Positions 46,431 through 59,701 of a DNA stretch of 64,000 bases are shown here, in pieces. Position 1 is the stretch's first letter. The number at the start of each line of letters is the position of its first letter. The position numbers were made by a program, and so were the translations under genes. This DNA comes from Dipteris shenzhenensis (Eukaryota > Polypodiophyta > Polypodiopsida > Gleicheniales): assembly GCA_047967505.1 (NCBI GenBank), contig CM106539.1; one strand, 5' to 3'. The notes beneath the pieces are model-generated. The model saw nothing but the letters and a program-made list of their open reading frames with translations, had not been told where the DNA came from and did not search any database.

Positions 46431-47681
46431 TTGTCACGCATAGGTGTGATGGAGATGAATCTCTTTGAAGCCATGGCACAACTGCCCCAAGTCGCCCGCA
46501 CGATCTTACAAAGGAGGCAGGAGCAAGCCTCACAACTCTCCTCCAATCTCATCCAAACCCAGCTCTTTGCACATGAAAGCCAATTGACAATGGTTGCAAC
46601 TCAAGCAACAGGCCTTGTTGCACTACCTTGAGCCAAAGAATACCGAGCCAAGGTGGAAGAGCTCCAGCTCGCTCTTACGAAGGTCAAGGATGACCTCGCC
46701 ACTAGTGAATCCCTGGTCCAAACGCTCATGAACCAAGTGGACAAGGCAGAATTAGCCCTACGCACGATGCTGGAGCAGTAAGCTCAGGCAGAGCAGCAGT
46801 ACACTCACTCATAGGAGTCCCATGACCAACAGATCCGCTCCTTACAGGATCTCCTGGTGCAAGAGAGGAACCTCACAGTTTCCCTCCAAGAAGAAATCGA
46901 AAGCCAGTGCATCACTAGCCGATTCACTAGCCGATCTGAGGAGTCAGGGTTGGAAGACCCTGAGCAGAAGGAGTTCAGGATGTACAGGGAGGTCTCTGCA
47001 CAATTAGCCACGTACACACTTGCACCACGCACCATCACCCAAACCCTGCAAATGCACTTTGATGCACTCCACGCACAAAACCTCATCTTCCACCTAGACC
47101 TCACTACTCCACTTCTGCCTAACGCCCTCCAAACTATTCTCCACTGTAATCTTGACCATTGTTGACCCATCTTAGCCATGTCATATTTCTCTCTTGACCT
47201 TTAGCCCACTTCCCTATCTCTTCTCCACCCCTCCAATCTCCAAACCCTATCCGCGCATCCTATTCTTCTTAATTTTCAAGCCTGGTGCCGCATCATCATT
47301 GAGTCCCTTAATTATCCTACAGACGATGAAGTGATGCAACTCGCAAAGCCCAAGGAACTCACGCCATGGGTTTGCATTCCCGAAAGTCTGCATGAAGACA
47401 TAAATTAGATGTAGACCTATGGCCGAGTCTTAGTAGTCCAAGCTCAAGGACACCTTGCGGCCTACCAGTCCACCACCTACCAACCCCTTGGAATAATAAT
47501 CCTGTTTAATAGGGTGCTACAAGCTCTCCAAGACTCACTTGAGTCCTTGGTGAGCAATTTTGAAACAATTCACATAGCATACCCTGAGGAAATAACCAAG
47601 GATAAGGGAAAAAATATAGGAACCCTCTTTAATACCACCTGTAGATTTTCCATTATCACCTCCCCTAGATCCTGTCAATAA
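46431..47681 (+). pseudogene. Decayed coiled-coil ORF (about 416 codons, one frame, seven stops)
   Basis: A single plus-strand frame extends without frameshift to TAA at 47679. It is interrupted by TGA 46629, TAA 46779, TAG 46812, TGA 47163, and TAG 47202, 47406 and 47412. The first half is rich in Gln, Glu, Leu and Ala with heptad-like spacing (YRAKVEELQLALTKVKDDLA; SLQDLLVQERNLTVSLQEE), so a coiled coil is likely. The second half is globular in composition. I do not recognise a family. A retrotransposon gag-like or extra ORF is possible given the surroundings, but a host pseudogene cannot be excluded. Confidence 0.5.
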
Positions 47682-49774
47682 TTTTGTTCATTGATTTGTG
47701 TTTAGAATTCCCATTGAGAGAGAAAGAGTTTCTTTGTGAGAGATCTCCATTGAGTGAGAAAGAGAGGTATTTGTCTTAAGATATTTGTGAGAGCTTTGAG
47801 AGAAAGATAGGAAAATTTCTGTGATATTTATGAGTGGAAATCTTGTCTTGAAAGATCCAAGAGAGAAAATAAAGAGTTATTCTCCATGTGCTTCTATCAG
47901 TCATGCACATCACCTAAGGCTCATGGGTCTTCCATAGCTAGCCAGCAATGACTATCGGTCGATGGACCTCAACCAACATCCAACAAACAGAGCTCCAGGC
48001 GTGACTCATCTACTCGAATGTTTATTGTAGTGCAATCAAGGCTGTAGATGGCAATGACGACAACCTCCTACCGACTTGGCCAACCATAGCTCCTTCTTTG
48101 CTTTTAATAAGTGCCTTCACCTAGCTCCAACTCCAACAATACATGTGCTCCAAACTCTTGCATCCATAGGTGCATGGCAGATCTTCAACTCTACCTACTA
48201 CTCCTTCGACCAAGATAAAGAAAAAATAGATGGCTAACTCAATACACAACAAGACGGATCTACAATGGCGAATTAGAAGTGCCAGCACTAGGCATGAGCT
48301 ATAGCTCTCCACTAACGATAGCTCTACAATAAAAGAGCACTTCTCTCATGAGAACAGTCAGTAGAGCCGGCTTTTCACAGACTATGCCTTGCCTTCCAAC
48401 CAACAAGAACTTGAACATGCGACTTCAGACTACAATGACTCACCTCCAGTTAAGCTCCTATAAGGCCGACTATCTACCTCTAGCAAAACTAAAGAGCTGC
48501 CTCACTTTAATAGCTATACCTAGAGCAAACAAGGCTCTACTCTTACAGAAGATGGCCCGACTAGGTGACCACAACTCATAGGTACTCTCCATCAGCTCAG
48601 TCTTGTGATCCACCATGCAACGTGCAAACAATAACACTAGCAAGTAGTCGCCACATTCAAGCCAATCGCTGTGCCATCACCATAAGCAAAATGTAGAGGC
48701 GATGCATGGGAGTCGATGGAGAAGCGATGCCATCAATCCGATAGGTGGAAAACCTTATCCTAAGGGTCACCACAATGGAGATTGGTCTAGACAGTGCCAC
48801 GTGTGATCTCCCCATCTTTATCTAGCCACATCATGAGGCTTCAAAATTTTGCCACATGGGCTACCACACAAGTAATGCCACATCATCATTCACATCATCA
48901 AGCACCACATCATCAAGTCAAAGTCAAAGTCAAAGTGCCACCTCATCTACCACATGGCACTTAGGCACAGTTGCCCCTTCACTCACCCTGTGCATCTTGC
49001 ATGTGACTACACCTGCCACCTCAGCACAGGGTTGCACATACACACCTCTTGTTAAGAACAAGAACACCCCTTGCTAAGCACAGGTTCTACATGTGACTCA
49101 CCCTCCCACATCATCATTTTGCACCCTTTTTTGCCCCTCCACCTAGATCAAGCCATACCTCTTAATCCAGGAAGAATTTGAGGGCATTCCAAAAAGGAAA
49201 ATCACTCAATTTTTTGTGCTCTACATGCTCATCACATCACGCACACATTTTGGTGCAAGTTCACATACTTTTGAGCCTCAATGAGACAAATCTACTTCTT
49301 TCATGCACATCAGCCTCTACATCGATGCATCTGATCGAGCACCTAAAATGAACAAAGAAAATGAATTATTTGTTGGTTTTTTGAAGCCATGCCAAAAAAT
49401 TCCCAAATAGTTCCTACTTGGAGTGAGTCCCTTTGATCACATGTAGTTTCACATCATCACATTACCTGAAACCTGACGTTCCATAGTTCAATGAGCAGAC
49501 TTCAAAGTGTTCAGAGACATTGACCGATTGATAAGTGGGTAGATGGCACATGATTTGATTTCACACACACATACCATCATTGTGCACATCATTTCAAGCC
49601 TTGTAAAGCCTCTTAGCCATTCCACGCATCATTTGCCACAAGCCTTGTAATAGATTGGATTATATATTGTAGTTCTATCTTCATCGACAATTTAGATTTC
49701 ACTTGACACTGTCAATGTTTTATAGTTGATTCAAGCAGTGATTTCATAGACACTTTGAGTATATTTCTTGCACC
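47682..49774. other. Unassigned region, possible LTR/leader sequence of the following Copia relic
   Basis: Short 'gagagaaagag' repeats occur at 47715-47870. The region 48880-49060 is ACATCATCA/CCACATC-rich, with a 'gtcaaagtcaaa' triplet repeat at 48918-48935. No primer-binding site or LTR pair was found before the gag start at 49775. Confidence 0.4.
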
Positions 49775-52262
49775 ATGTCTTTGACTAGAAACCTAAATTT
49801 GGAGGCATTTTCTAAGCTAGACAACTCACATTACAGCACATGGAAATACCAAATGGAGATCATTCTTGTACTTCAACACAAATGGGAGTGTGTCGATGGA
49901 TCTATACCTCAACCATTGGACAATCTAGCTAACAATAGCTCTACTCCACCTATTGCCACATCACCAACAATGGGATCTATAGGAGGATCTACAGCTACAC
50001 CAAGGGTTTCCACACCTGTAGTAGATCCTACCATTGCCTAAGCATAGGCAGAATGGGACAAGAAATACAAGTATGCGTATCATCTGATCAAGCAGAAGGT
50101 GCAAGATATCATGCTAGGATAGCTCAACACAGTGAAGACATCAAAAGAAGTATGGGATATGTTCGCAGCTCTTTATGAGTCCAAGAACACTTCCAAAATT
50201 CTCACACAAAGAAACCAAATCAACCAAAGTTTCTGTAACAACAGTGAAACCAGTCATGCTTATGTACTCAGGACCAAGGATTACAATAATCAACTTGTAG
50301 CATCAAGAGAGACCATGAATCCTATAGAAATGGTTCAAGTCATCTTTAATGGACTAGGAGAGGGATACGAGAATCTAGTCTAGAGTATTGCCATAACAAT
50401 AAATTTCAACACTGGAAGGGATCCAGTCAATTTTACCTAGCCAATAACTTAGGACTCGGGCCATTCTTACATGCAAAGGCCATTCCAATGATTAAGCATT
50501 CACAGCTTCAGATAGAAGTAGAGGCAGAGATAGATCATTCCAGTGAAGTGGTCATCATCAGCGGCAACAGTAAAGTTAGAATCAGCATCAACATCATCCT
50601 CAGCAACATCAGCATCAGCAAAGAGGAAATCATTCCAAACTAAGAAGATTCTAAGGACGAGGGAATGCATCCACCAATGTGTCAAACATTCAGTGCGATT
50701 ACTGTCATAAGTTTGGACACTATGAAAATGATTGCTGCAAGAAGTTGTACAACCAAGGCGGTCAATCCAATAACAATCGAGGGAATTTTTGAGGAAGAGA
50801 AAATTATCGTGGTGGACATTTTGGTCACAGTCATTATGCCAATAAGCTTGAGAACATGTTTCTTGCAAGTGAGGAAATGCAAAAGATTGAAACACTGTAT
50901 CTTGACATTGATTGCAATTCAAAAGGGGAATTCAATTATCAAGTTGACCAAGCAGATCAGGATCCTTGGTTCATCGATAGTGGCGCATCATCTCATATGA
51001 CAAAGCATCAGGAATGGTTCACAGAGATGAAACATTAGAATGCCATTTACGCGGTAGATAATACACTAAATCCAGTTCAAGGGAAAGACATTCTCCCTAT
51101 GAACAATTTCACTAGTATGAAAGGATTGGTGAAAGATGTACTCTATGTTCCAAAACTCAGCAAGAACCTCTTATCAATTGGTCAAATGATGGAATACACC
51201 TACCGAGTCATTTTTGATGGAGATGAATGCCCGATCAGAGACAAATCCAGAGGAGATCAACTAGTAGGAAAAGAAGTCAAGGAAGGACTATTGTTTAGAA
51301 TGCTAGCTTCACGACTAGATTTGCATGCCTTGTCATCTCAACTGCAACAGATGCCACTTTTTGCAAAATGGCACAAGAGATATGGACATGTCAATTCCAA
51401 AAGCTTGATAGAGCTAAAAAATCAAAATATGGCAATTGGAATTCCTAAGCTTCAATTTCTTGGAAAGTTTGCAAAGCATGCTACTTCAGCAAACAAAAGC
51501 GAACTAACTTTTGCAGAAGCACCTCTCAAGCAAGAGTTACTCTCAATTTGATTCACACAGATGTATGGGGTTATTCCCAAACCTGCATCATCAATGGTTC
51601 ACTTTACTACTTGACTTTCATTGACAACTAGAACAGATATCGTTGGGTCTACTTTTTGAAAGAGAAATCTAAGGTATTTCCTAGATTTCAAGAATTCAAG
51701 CCATGGTAGAAAATTGGACAGGTAGAAAGATCAAATTCATGAGATCAGATAGAGGAGATAATACATGTCTTCAACATTCATGAACTTTTGCAGAAGTCAT
51801 GGCATTCGAAGACAATTCAAATGTGAGGATACTCCACAACAGAATGCAAGAGCTAAAAGGTAGAATGGTACTTTAGCAGATAGTGCTAGAGCAATGCTCA
51901 ATGAGAAGCATCTTTCGAATCAGTATTGGGTAGAAGCGATAGCCACTTCAAACTACTTGTTTAATTAGAACCAATTTAGGGCATGACACCTTATCAAGCA
52001 TTGACTGGACACAAGCCATGTAATGGGCATCGTCTCCTATTTGGTTGCATAGCATATGCTCACATGATGACATCGCAAAAAATTGGATGTAAAGTCATGT
52101 AAATGCATCATGGTTGGCTACAGTGAAGAAAGCAAAGCATACAAGTTGTATGATCCCATCAACCGAAAGGCTATTATCTCCAGAGATGTAATCTTTGATG
52201 AGGAATTAGAATGGAAAACCTCAAATACATAGGAGATAGACACACCGATTACACAATCATCT
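49775..52262 (+). pseudogene. Copia retrotransposon relic: gag, protease, integrase
   Basis: Gag starts with ATG at 49775 (FSKLDNSHYSTWKYQM) and continues through MFAALYESKNTSKIL and GLGEGYENLV. A CCHC zinc knuckle lies near 50690-50740. The protease active site is intact as FIDSGASSHM near 50970. The pre-integrase zinc-binding region (WHKRYGHVNSKSL) ends near 51550, and the integrase core continues in shifted frames to about 52262. Stops at 50039, 50045, 50120 and 50381 lie in the gag frame, and frameshifts occur near 50400-50700 and 51550. It is a close relative of the minus-strand copy at 59702-64000. RT and RNase H are missing. At about 52262-52320 it gives way to Gypsy sequence. Confidence 0.9.
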
Positions 52263-52309
52263 AGGGCATGTAGGATATTACCAAAGGTTCAGATGTTTCT
52301 ATGCTGACA

Positions 52310-54164
52310 TTGCTGTTGCACTGACAGTGTTCCTACATCAAGACCAATCTTTTGTTTGGGCCACCCTGCAACAACTGGCCTTTGATGATCTGAAGCATCA
52401 CCTCATGAAGGCCCCCATCCTTAGGCAGCCTGATTCGGATGTAATTTTTCATGTCCATGTGGATGCTAGTGGGTGGGCCGTAGGTGCTATACTGGCTCAA
52501 CCTAATTAGGATACCAAGATTGATTTGCCCATCTGCTTCACTAGCTGACAACTCAATGGAGCGGAATGCCATTATAGTACCACAGAAAGGGAGGGTCTTA
52601 GCATGGTTTATGCCATGACCAAGTATCATCACTACCTCTTGGGCAACAAGTTTGTGATCATCATTGATCATCAAGCTCTTAAGTATTTATTGAATAAGCC
52701 TCCTCTTGGTGGCCGGTTAAGTAGATGGATTCTTCTTTTTCAAGAATTTGAATTCGACATTGTGGTGAGGGATGGCAGACTACATCAACCTGTAAGCCAT
52801 TTGTCCAAGTTATATTCCGAGGAACCAACCAGTGGTATCACTAATGAATTACTCGACGCAGGCCTTTTCGAGGTGATGGCACTACCTGATGAATGCCTAT
52901 TTGCGGTGGATTGCTTCCCACCATGGTATGCCAACATAGTACACCTCTTGTCTATAGGTGGCTTTCCTCCAGGTCTGACTCCAACAGAGTAATGCAAGTA
53001 GATCCTTCAAGCTGCTCCTTTTAAGTTGATTGCAGGTTGATTGTACAAGCTTGAGAAGGACCAGATCTTGAGACAATGTGTGCTTCCCCATTAGACACAA
53101 TCCATTCTTGAAGAGGCACACGTTGGCATAGGTGGAGGGCATATGGCCTCAGATGCTACTACGAAAGATCATGTGTGCGGGGTACTACTGGCCCAAGCTC
53201 TTCCGCGACTGCCATGCTCATGTGACCCGATGTGATTCATGTCAACAACCAGGCCCCCAGCCTACAAGGCACGAGTACCTTCCTCTCAAACCATTCACTC
53301 TGGTGCCCCCCTTTTATCGTTGGGGATTGGATTTAATTGGGCCCATCTCTCCTACCACACACTGAGGGAACAAGTATGCCCTGCTTGCCACTAACTATGG
53401 AACCAAATGGGTCGAAGCCAAGGCAGTCAAAAACTGTACAACCTAGGTAGTAGCCACATTTCTATATGACCAAATCATCTCTCGGTTTGGCTATCCTATT
53501 GATTTGATGAGTGATAGAGGATTCACTTCCTAAATGACATTATTGCTGCACTGGTTCACATGCTACAAATAGTTAACAAATTTTCAACTCCCTATTACCG
53601 ACGTGCCAATGGTCTAGCTGAGAGCTCAAATCGCACAATGTGTGGGATCATGCATCGTCTTTGCCTAAGTTCTTTAGCAGATTAGGATGATATACTTCCA
53701 GCTACTTTATTCACCTACCAAAGTGCTTACAAGGCGAGTACTAGGTATTCACCCTTCGAGTTGGTCTATGGACTGGAGGCCATCATGCCTTATGAATTTC
53801 ATCTTGACACACACAGGGTTCTTCCAGACAAAATTCACAACTTTGAAGCCTGCACAATGGAGCGTTTTTGGGATTTGGAGGCACTAGCAGAGCATCGACA
53901 TGAAGTTATCTTCACTCAAGAAGTGTGGCAGAAATGACAGAAAGCTTGGCATGACCAGAACCTCAGAAAAAGGGATTTCAAAGTTGGTGATTTAGTACTC
54001 TTGTATTCCAGTAAGTTTCTCAAACACAAACTGAAGTTTGTAAGTGGTTGGATAGGCCCATTTTTCATTGCCAAGCTTATCCCAAGTGGCAGAGTCTACT
54101 TGGCCACTTTGGAAGGTAGACTCCTATGTGCACCGTCATGCATCAAGAGGTACCATGATCAATG
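52310..54164 (+). pseudogene. Gypsy retrotransposon relic: RNase H and integrase
   Basis: RNase H begins with LAFDDLKHHLMKAPIL, then HVDASGWAVGAILAQ, and continues past a TAG at 52507 and a TGA near 52546 to DHQALKYLLNK. The integrase HHCC finger follows (H-VGIGGG-H then CDSC) with a frameshift near 53165, then the core with RWGLDLIGP, MSDRG and an AESSNRT block carrying the three catalytic acidic residues. The C-terminal FKVGDLVLLYSSKF...WIGPFFIAK module is in an intact frame to a natural stop at 54162-54164. The RT is absent. Confidence 0.85.
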
Positions 54165-54189
54165 AGGAAACTCCCTCCTAGTCCTTGTA

Positions 54190-54900
54190 TATACACTCTT
54201 GCCTTCTCCTTCCCTGGTGACATCTTCTCCTTTTGAGTGCCACTTTCTCTCTCTACAAGGGTCCTCTCTGCACCTGGTGCCACTTTCTCTCTCTACATGG
54301 GCCCTCCTCTCTGCACCTAGTGCCACTTTCTCTCTCTACATGGGTCCTTCTCTTTCCACCCCAATGTCACTTTCTCTCTCTAGGTGAGGCCTCCCCTTTT
54401 CACCCCATGCCACTTTCTCTCTTTAAGTGTGACCTCCCTTTTTCACCCAGTGTTAATTTCTCTAAGTGAGGCCTCTCCTTTTTCACCCCATGCCACTTTC
54501 TCTCTCTAAGTGCGACCTCCCTTTTTGACCCCGTGCCACTTTCTCCCTTTAAGTGAGGCCTCCCTTTTTCACCCCATGCCACTTTCTCTCTCTAAGTGCC
54601 ACCTCCCCTTTCACCCCATGCCACTTTCTCTCTCTAAGTGAGGCCTCCCTTTTTCACCCCATGCCACTTTCTCTCTCTAAGTGTGACCTCCCCTTTTCAT
54701 CCTATGCCACTTTCTCTCTCTAAGTGAGGCCTCCCTCTAAGTGTTGCCTCCCTTTCTCACTTCGTGTCACTTTCTCTCTCTAAGTGAGGCCCCTTTTCAT
54801 CTTGTGTCACTTTCTCTCTCTAAGTGTGGCCTCCTCTTTTCATCCCATGTCTTTTTTTCTCTCTAACTATGGCCTCCCCTTTTCATCTGGTGTCACTTTC
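54190..54900 (+). repeat. Minisatellite, about 42-43 bp unit
   Basis: About sixteen degenerate copies of 'ccatgccactttctctctct' plus 'aagtgaggcctccctttttc' directly follow the end of the Gypsy pol. It is probably an expansion in the element's 3' untranslated region. Confidence 0.9.
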
Positions 54901-56330
54901 TCCTTCCCTTTCCACCCTCTATCCAACCCCTACCTCTCTCTTACAAAATCCTTCCCTTTCCACCCTCTGTCCAACCCCCTACCTCTCTCTTATAAAATCC
55001 TTCCCTTTCCACCCTCTGTCCAACCCCCCACCTCTCTCTTACAAAACCCTTCCCTTTCCACCCTTTGTCCAAACCCCCTACCTCTCTCTTACAAAATCCT
55101 TCTCTTTCCACCCTATGTCCAACCTCCCACCTCTCTCTTACAAACCCTTTCTCTTTCCACCCTCTGTCCACCCCTTACCTCTCTCTTACAAACTCCTTCT
55201 CTTTCTACCCCCTGTCCAACCCCTACCTCTCTCTTATAAAATCCTTCTCTTTCTACCCTCTGTCCAACCCCCCACCTCTCTCTTACAAAATCCTTCTTTT
55301 TCCACCCTATGTCCGACCTCCCACCTCTCTCTTACAAACCCCTTCTCTTTCCACCCTCTGTCTACCCCCTACCTCTCTCTTACAACTCCTTCTCTTTCCA
55401 CCCTCTGTCCAACCCCTACCTATCTCTCACAAAATCCTTCCCTTTCCACCCTCTGTCCAACCCCCCACCTCTCTCTTACAAAACCCTTCCCTTTTGACCC
55501 TCTGTCCAACCCCCTACCTCTCTCTTACAAACACCTTCTCTCTCCACCCTCTGTCCAACCCCCCACCTCTCTCTTACAAAATCCTTCTCTTTTCCCCCTA
55601 TGTCCAACCTCCCACCTCTCTCTTACAAACCCTTTCTCTTTCCACCCCCCATGTCTCTCTTACAAAACCCTTCCTTTTCCACCCTCTGTCTAACCCTTAC
55701 CTCTCTCTTACAAACACCTCTCCCCACCCTATGTCAACCCCCCACCTCTCTCTTACAAAACCCTTCCCTTTCCACCCTATGTCCAACCCCTACCTCTCTC
55801 TTACAAAACCCTTCTCTTTCCACCCTATGTCCAACCGTCCACCCTTTGTCCACCCGCTACCTATCTCTTACAAACTCCTCCTCTTTCCACCCTCTATCCA
55901 CCCCCTACCTCTCTCTTACAAACTCCTTCTCTTTCCACCCTCTGTCCACCTCTAACTCCCTCTTACAAAACCCTTCCCTTTCCACCCTATGTCCAACCTC
56001 CTACCTCTCTCTTACAAACACCTTCCCTTTCCATTCTCTATCCACCCCCACCTCTCTCTTACAAAGTCCTTCCCTTTTCACCCTATGTCCAACCCCCACC
56101 TTTCTCTTACAAAACCTTCTCTTTCCACCCTCTGTCCACCTCTACCTCTCTCTTACAAACTCATTCCCTTTCCACCCTCTGTCCAGCTCTAACTCTCTCT
56201 TGCAAACACCTTCTCTCTCCACCCTAAGTCACTCTCCCACCTCTCCCTACCAATACTTTCTCTCCACCATTTGTCACACTCCATCTCTGTCTCTCTTACC
56301 AAAACCTTCTCTTTCCATCTTCCATCATCC
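54901..56330 (+). repeat. Minisatellite, about 46-48 bp unit, about 30 copies
   Basis: The unit has 'cctttccaccctctgtccaa' and 'cccctacctctctcttacaa'. It lacks stops in every plus-strand phase, which explains overlapping open frames of 250-300 codons (SLSTLCPTPTSLLQNP-like). Not considered coding. Confidence 0.92.
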
Positions 56331-56819
56331 TTGCAATGCACTTCCAACTAATTTTTAGCACTTCGCTAAATTTGGAGAATATGCTAAATTTAGCAAATAT
56401 GCTATTTTTGGTGGATTCAATTAAGTTTGGCCGTTTTGATTTTTGGCTCTCTCCCCTCCATCGGTTCTCTCCACCCCCTTACACATTACACTCAAAAGCG
56501 CTATTTTTAGCACCCTGCTAATTTTAGCTTTCTTGCTTTTTTGTCAACTTTTCTCTTGCTTTTTGACAATCCTCCCCCCTATGTATCACCCTTTCTTCTG
56601 TCACCTCTATCCACTACAGCTTTGCATGCCTCTTGCTAGCGCCATCTCCTCTACCACATCTCTTGCTCCACCTCCTCTTTCATCTGCTTCTGCCATCCTT
56701 GGGCCTTCCATCATCTCCTCCTTGGGCCTTTACTTCCTCCTGCTCTCTATCTTCAGCTCCTCTCCTTGCACCCTCATAGCCTCTCTACACCACCCCCTCT
56801 CACCACCCTCTACATAGCT
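56331..56819. other. Short unique stretch between minisatellites
   Basis: The sequence is pyrimidine-rich, with 'aaatttagcaaatatgctaa' repeats at 56370-56410. No gene was recognised. Confidence 0.5.
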
Positions 56820-57490
56820 CCCCCTTCTACTAGTGAGCACCCCCCTCACTAGCCTCCCCTACCGTCTACGCAACCCCCTAATCACCACCCTCTACCCCTC
56901 TACACCCCCTACCCGCCACCCTCTGTGCACCCCCTCCTGCCACCTTCTATGTTCCCCTCACCTGCCTCCCCCTCCCCTCTACATACCCCCCCTATGTGCC
57001 TCTCCCTCTCCCTCTACCCACCAAACCCCTCCTCCTTCAACGCAACCCCCCCTACCCCTCCTCCCTCTCTTGCAACACACCCCCCCTCCCACTCATTTCT
57101 CTCTTTCAACACAACCCCCCCTCCTGCTTCTCCTTCTATGCACCCTCCTCCCTCTCCTGCAATGAACCCCCCATCCTGCTTCTCCTTCAACGCACCCCCC
57201 TCCCACTCCCCTCCATCTCCTGCAATGCACCCCCCCTCCTATTTCTCCTTCAATGCATTCCCCCCTCCCACGCGTCCCTCTCTTGCAACGCACCCCCCCT
57301 CCCACTCCTCCCTCTCCTGCAATGCACCCCCCCTCCCACTCTTGCCTCTATGCAATGCACCCCCCCTCCCCTCCTCCCTCTCCTGCAATGCACCCCCCCT
57401 CCCACTCCTGCCTCTGCAATGCAACCCCCCCTCCCACGCCTCCCTCATATCAATGCAACCCCCCCTCTCTCCTTGAGATCAACGCAACCC
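56820..57490 (+). repeat. C-rich minisatellite, about 36-37 bp unit
   Basis: The unit contains 'ctgcaatgcacccccc' and 'tcccactcctccctc'. The core is at 57150-57480, with more degenerate copies to the left. Pro/Ser/His-rich frames are compositional. The other strand has G runs. Confidence 0.9.
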
Positions 57491-59339
57491 CCTCCCTCTC
57501 CTACTGGCTTGCTACTAATCCTTTCTCCTCTCTCCAATCAATCTGTCACACTCCTCTCCCGAGTCTCGACAGGCCTTTCTGGCCACAGGCTCCTATCTTG
57601 TTGGCCTCGACATCAGCACCCCCCCTTCAGTCCTTGCTTCTCCAGACCTCAACATCAACACCACCTCCTCGCTCTTTGCCTCTCCATAGGGAGCATCGTT
57701 CATGCCTGCCCGTGCCCCTTGCCACAAGTACAAACCCAAATTACCCTGAGATACTCTAACTTGCTGCTCCACATGAACGACCAAAAACCAATTGTCTGGG
57801 GTCTTCAATCCTTGTCATATAGGCCCGTCACAACTCCGTACAATTCCATACAGGTGTACATACTTGTCCGGCCTTTCTTGCCCTGTTCAGGCTACTGCTA
57901 CCGGCTCATTCTATGCTGTTGGGTAGTTGTTGTATGGGATTTGCTCATGGGCTACCTCTACACGCTGGTTCTGAGGGTTTTCTCTTTCTCCTTTCTCTCC
58001 CTTTTTGGTTCCTGGGTCTTGTGAGGGTCTTGTGTCCTCTTTCCATCACCAGGAACTTCTCCGTCTTCTCTAATTTATAGTTCATTTTGGAGCTTTTTCT
58101 AGTTTTTTCTCTTTTCCTTCTCCAGAACTTGTATTTTCTTCTCTCTAAATCACTAAATATCTTTTTCCTCTTCTTCTCCTTGCAAATACACTATTTCCTT
58201 CTTCTTTGTGGGCTTTTTTTGGGGACTGTTTCTTCTCTTCTATCACTTTAGAGGTACCTTCTTCTTGGGTTCCATCTTCTTCAGAAGATATGGCTGAATA
58301 CTCTTATGAAAAAACTTTTCAAAAGGATCGACCGGTTCAATGCAAAAAGCAAAAGCAGGTTGAGGTTAGCATGACCCCATGCATAAGAAGGTTGCTTGTT
58401 AACACTCACGAAAGCACAAAATTGTCTCTTCTGAAGGAAATAGCCTTACAAACATGCTTGCATCTTGATGCCTAGACATTATTTCTATCCAAGGGAGCTA
58501 ATTGAATCCATTTGACCAAATATATTGTTATTAGGATGACTTAACCATGCCAGTTTATATGATGCTTGAAAAGTCCTTTGTCCCTACTTGAGAAAATTTT
58601 GTATAATCTTTTTGCTTTGAATTATATTTAGTATCCTTTTTCTTTGCAAAAAACAAAAACAAAAAATTAATCCGTCCCCTCACCTCCATCTTACCTCTTT
58701 GTAGTGGGTCTCAGTGGCGGTGACTCACGTGTCGTGGGGTAGCTGAAGATATGCCGATGGAGTCTCCACTCCTGGCTACTCCTTGTGGGAGCAATGCAAG
58801 TGTCACTCAAGCGGCCTTCGGATTGTTGCAATGTGGTTTCACATGAGGAAGAGGGGAGAGGAGGGGAGAGGGAGAAGGGAGGAGGAGGAAGGGAAGAAGG
58901 AGGAGGGGGTGAAGGGGGATAGAGTGACAACCATAAAGGCACTATGAGGAAACAAGCGAACACCCAAAACACTCTATTGGAAGATAAGAGGGAGCTGTTC
59001 AAACTCAATGTGTGGATGAAGATTGAGCTAGATAGTACACACGAAAAAGAAAAGCAAGTGGGCATCAATCCAACAAATCAAGACTCCTCAATAGCAACCA
59101 GAAGCATGAATAGTTAGGCAAGCACCTCACAATGCTTAGGGAAGTACCTGACTATTTCAATAATTATACCAAGGGAAATGCAACAATAGCCATGCCTAGA
59201 CTACTTAGGGAATCGGAGATCAAGGAAACAAAAGGACTAGGGGAAACCCCATTTCGTGAGGGACTGTGGCTAAGACTAGAAAATTGAATCTTGCCTTTGA
59301 AGGAGAAGAGGAAAATGCTATTTACATTAGTGAGAAACT
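57491..59339. other. Unassigned region
   Basis: The area to 58180 is pyrimidine-rich. An 89-codon open frame at 58206-58475 has no recognised motif. An A-rich stretch lies at 58645-58670 and a purine tract at 58845-58920. Part of 59080-59340 may belong to the Gypsy relic that follows. Confidence 0.4.
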
Positions 59340-59701
59340 CACTAAAATAACTAAAAGCACTGCTGATGGAATATAGAGATTGCATGGCCTAGTCCTATAA
59401 GGAGATAAAAGCGATCTACACACCATACCAATTAGGGAAGGATCAAAGCTTAAAGTATGTGGACCCTATAGGACAAATCCAAAATATGGCACCCATTTCT
59501 ATTAACAATTGAAAATTTTATTAGATGTCGGTGTCATTTATGAGATCAAGCATATCCAGTGGGTGTCATCAATTGTGATTGTCCTAAACAAAAACAAGAA
59601 GGCTTAGTTGAGAATATGTGTGAATCTCACGAATGTCAATGTAGCAACAATCACATATCACTACCCCCTACCATTGATAGAGATACTTTTGGAATGGGTA
59701 G
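59340..59701 (+). pseudogene. Gypsy reverse transcriptase N-terminal fragment
   Basis: The sequence resembles the run from the pre-RT motif (MEYRDCMA then SYKEIKAIY) through 'GVIYEIKHIQWVSSIVIVLN' to LRICVNLTNVN and YHYPLPLIEILLE, the start of a Ty3/Gypsy RT. TAG codons interrupt it. It is cut at 59701/59702 by the end of the Copia LTR, so the Copia element inserted into a Gypsy copy. Confidence 0.75.

Noticed and set aside
54784-57759. Several overlapping open frames of 150-340 codons rich in Ser, Pro and Leu
   Set aside because: They are read-throughs of stop-free minisatellite units in every plus phase, with no conserved domain or codon bias.
58206-58475. An 89-codon host gene
   Set aside because: No recognisable motif, no splice context and no conservation evidence. 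It is left as unassigned.
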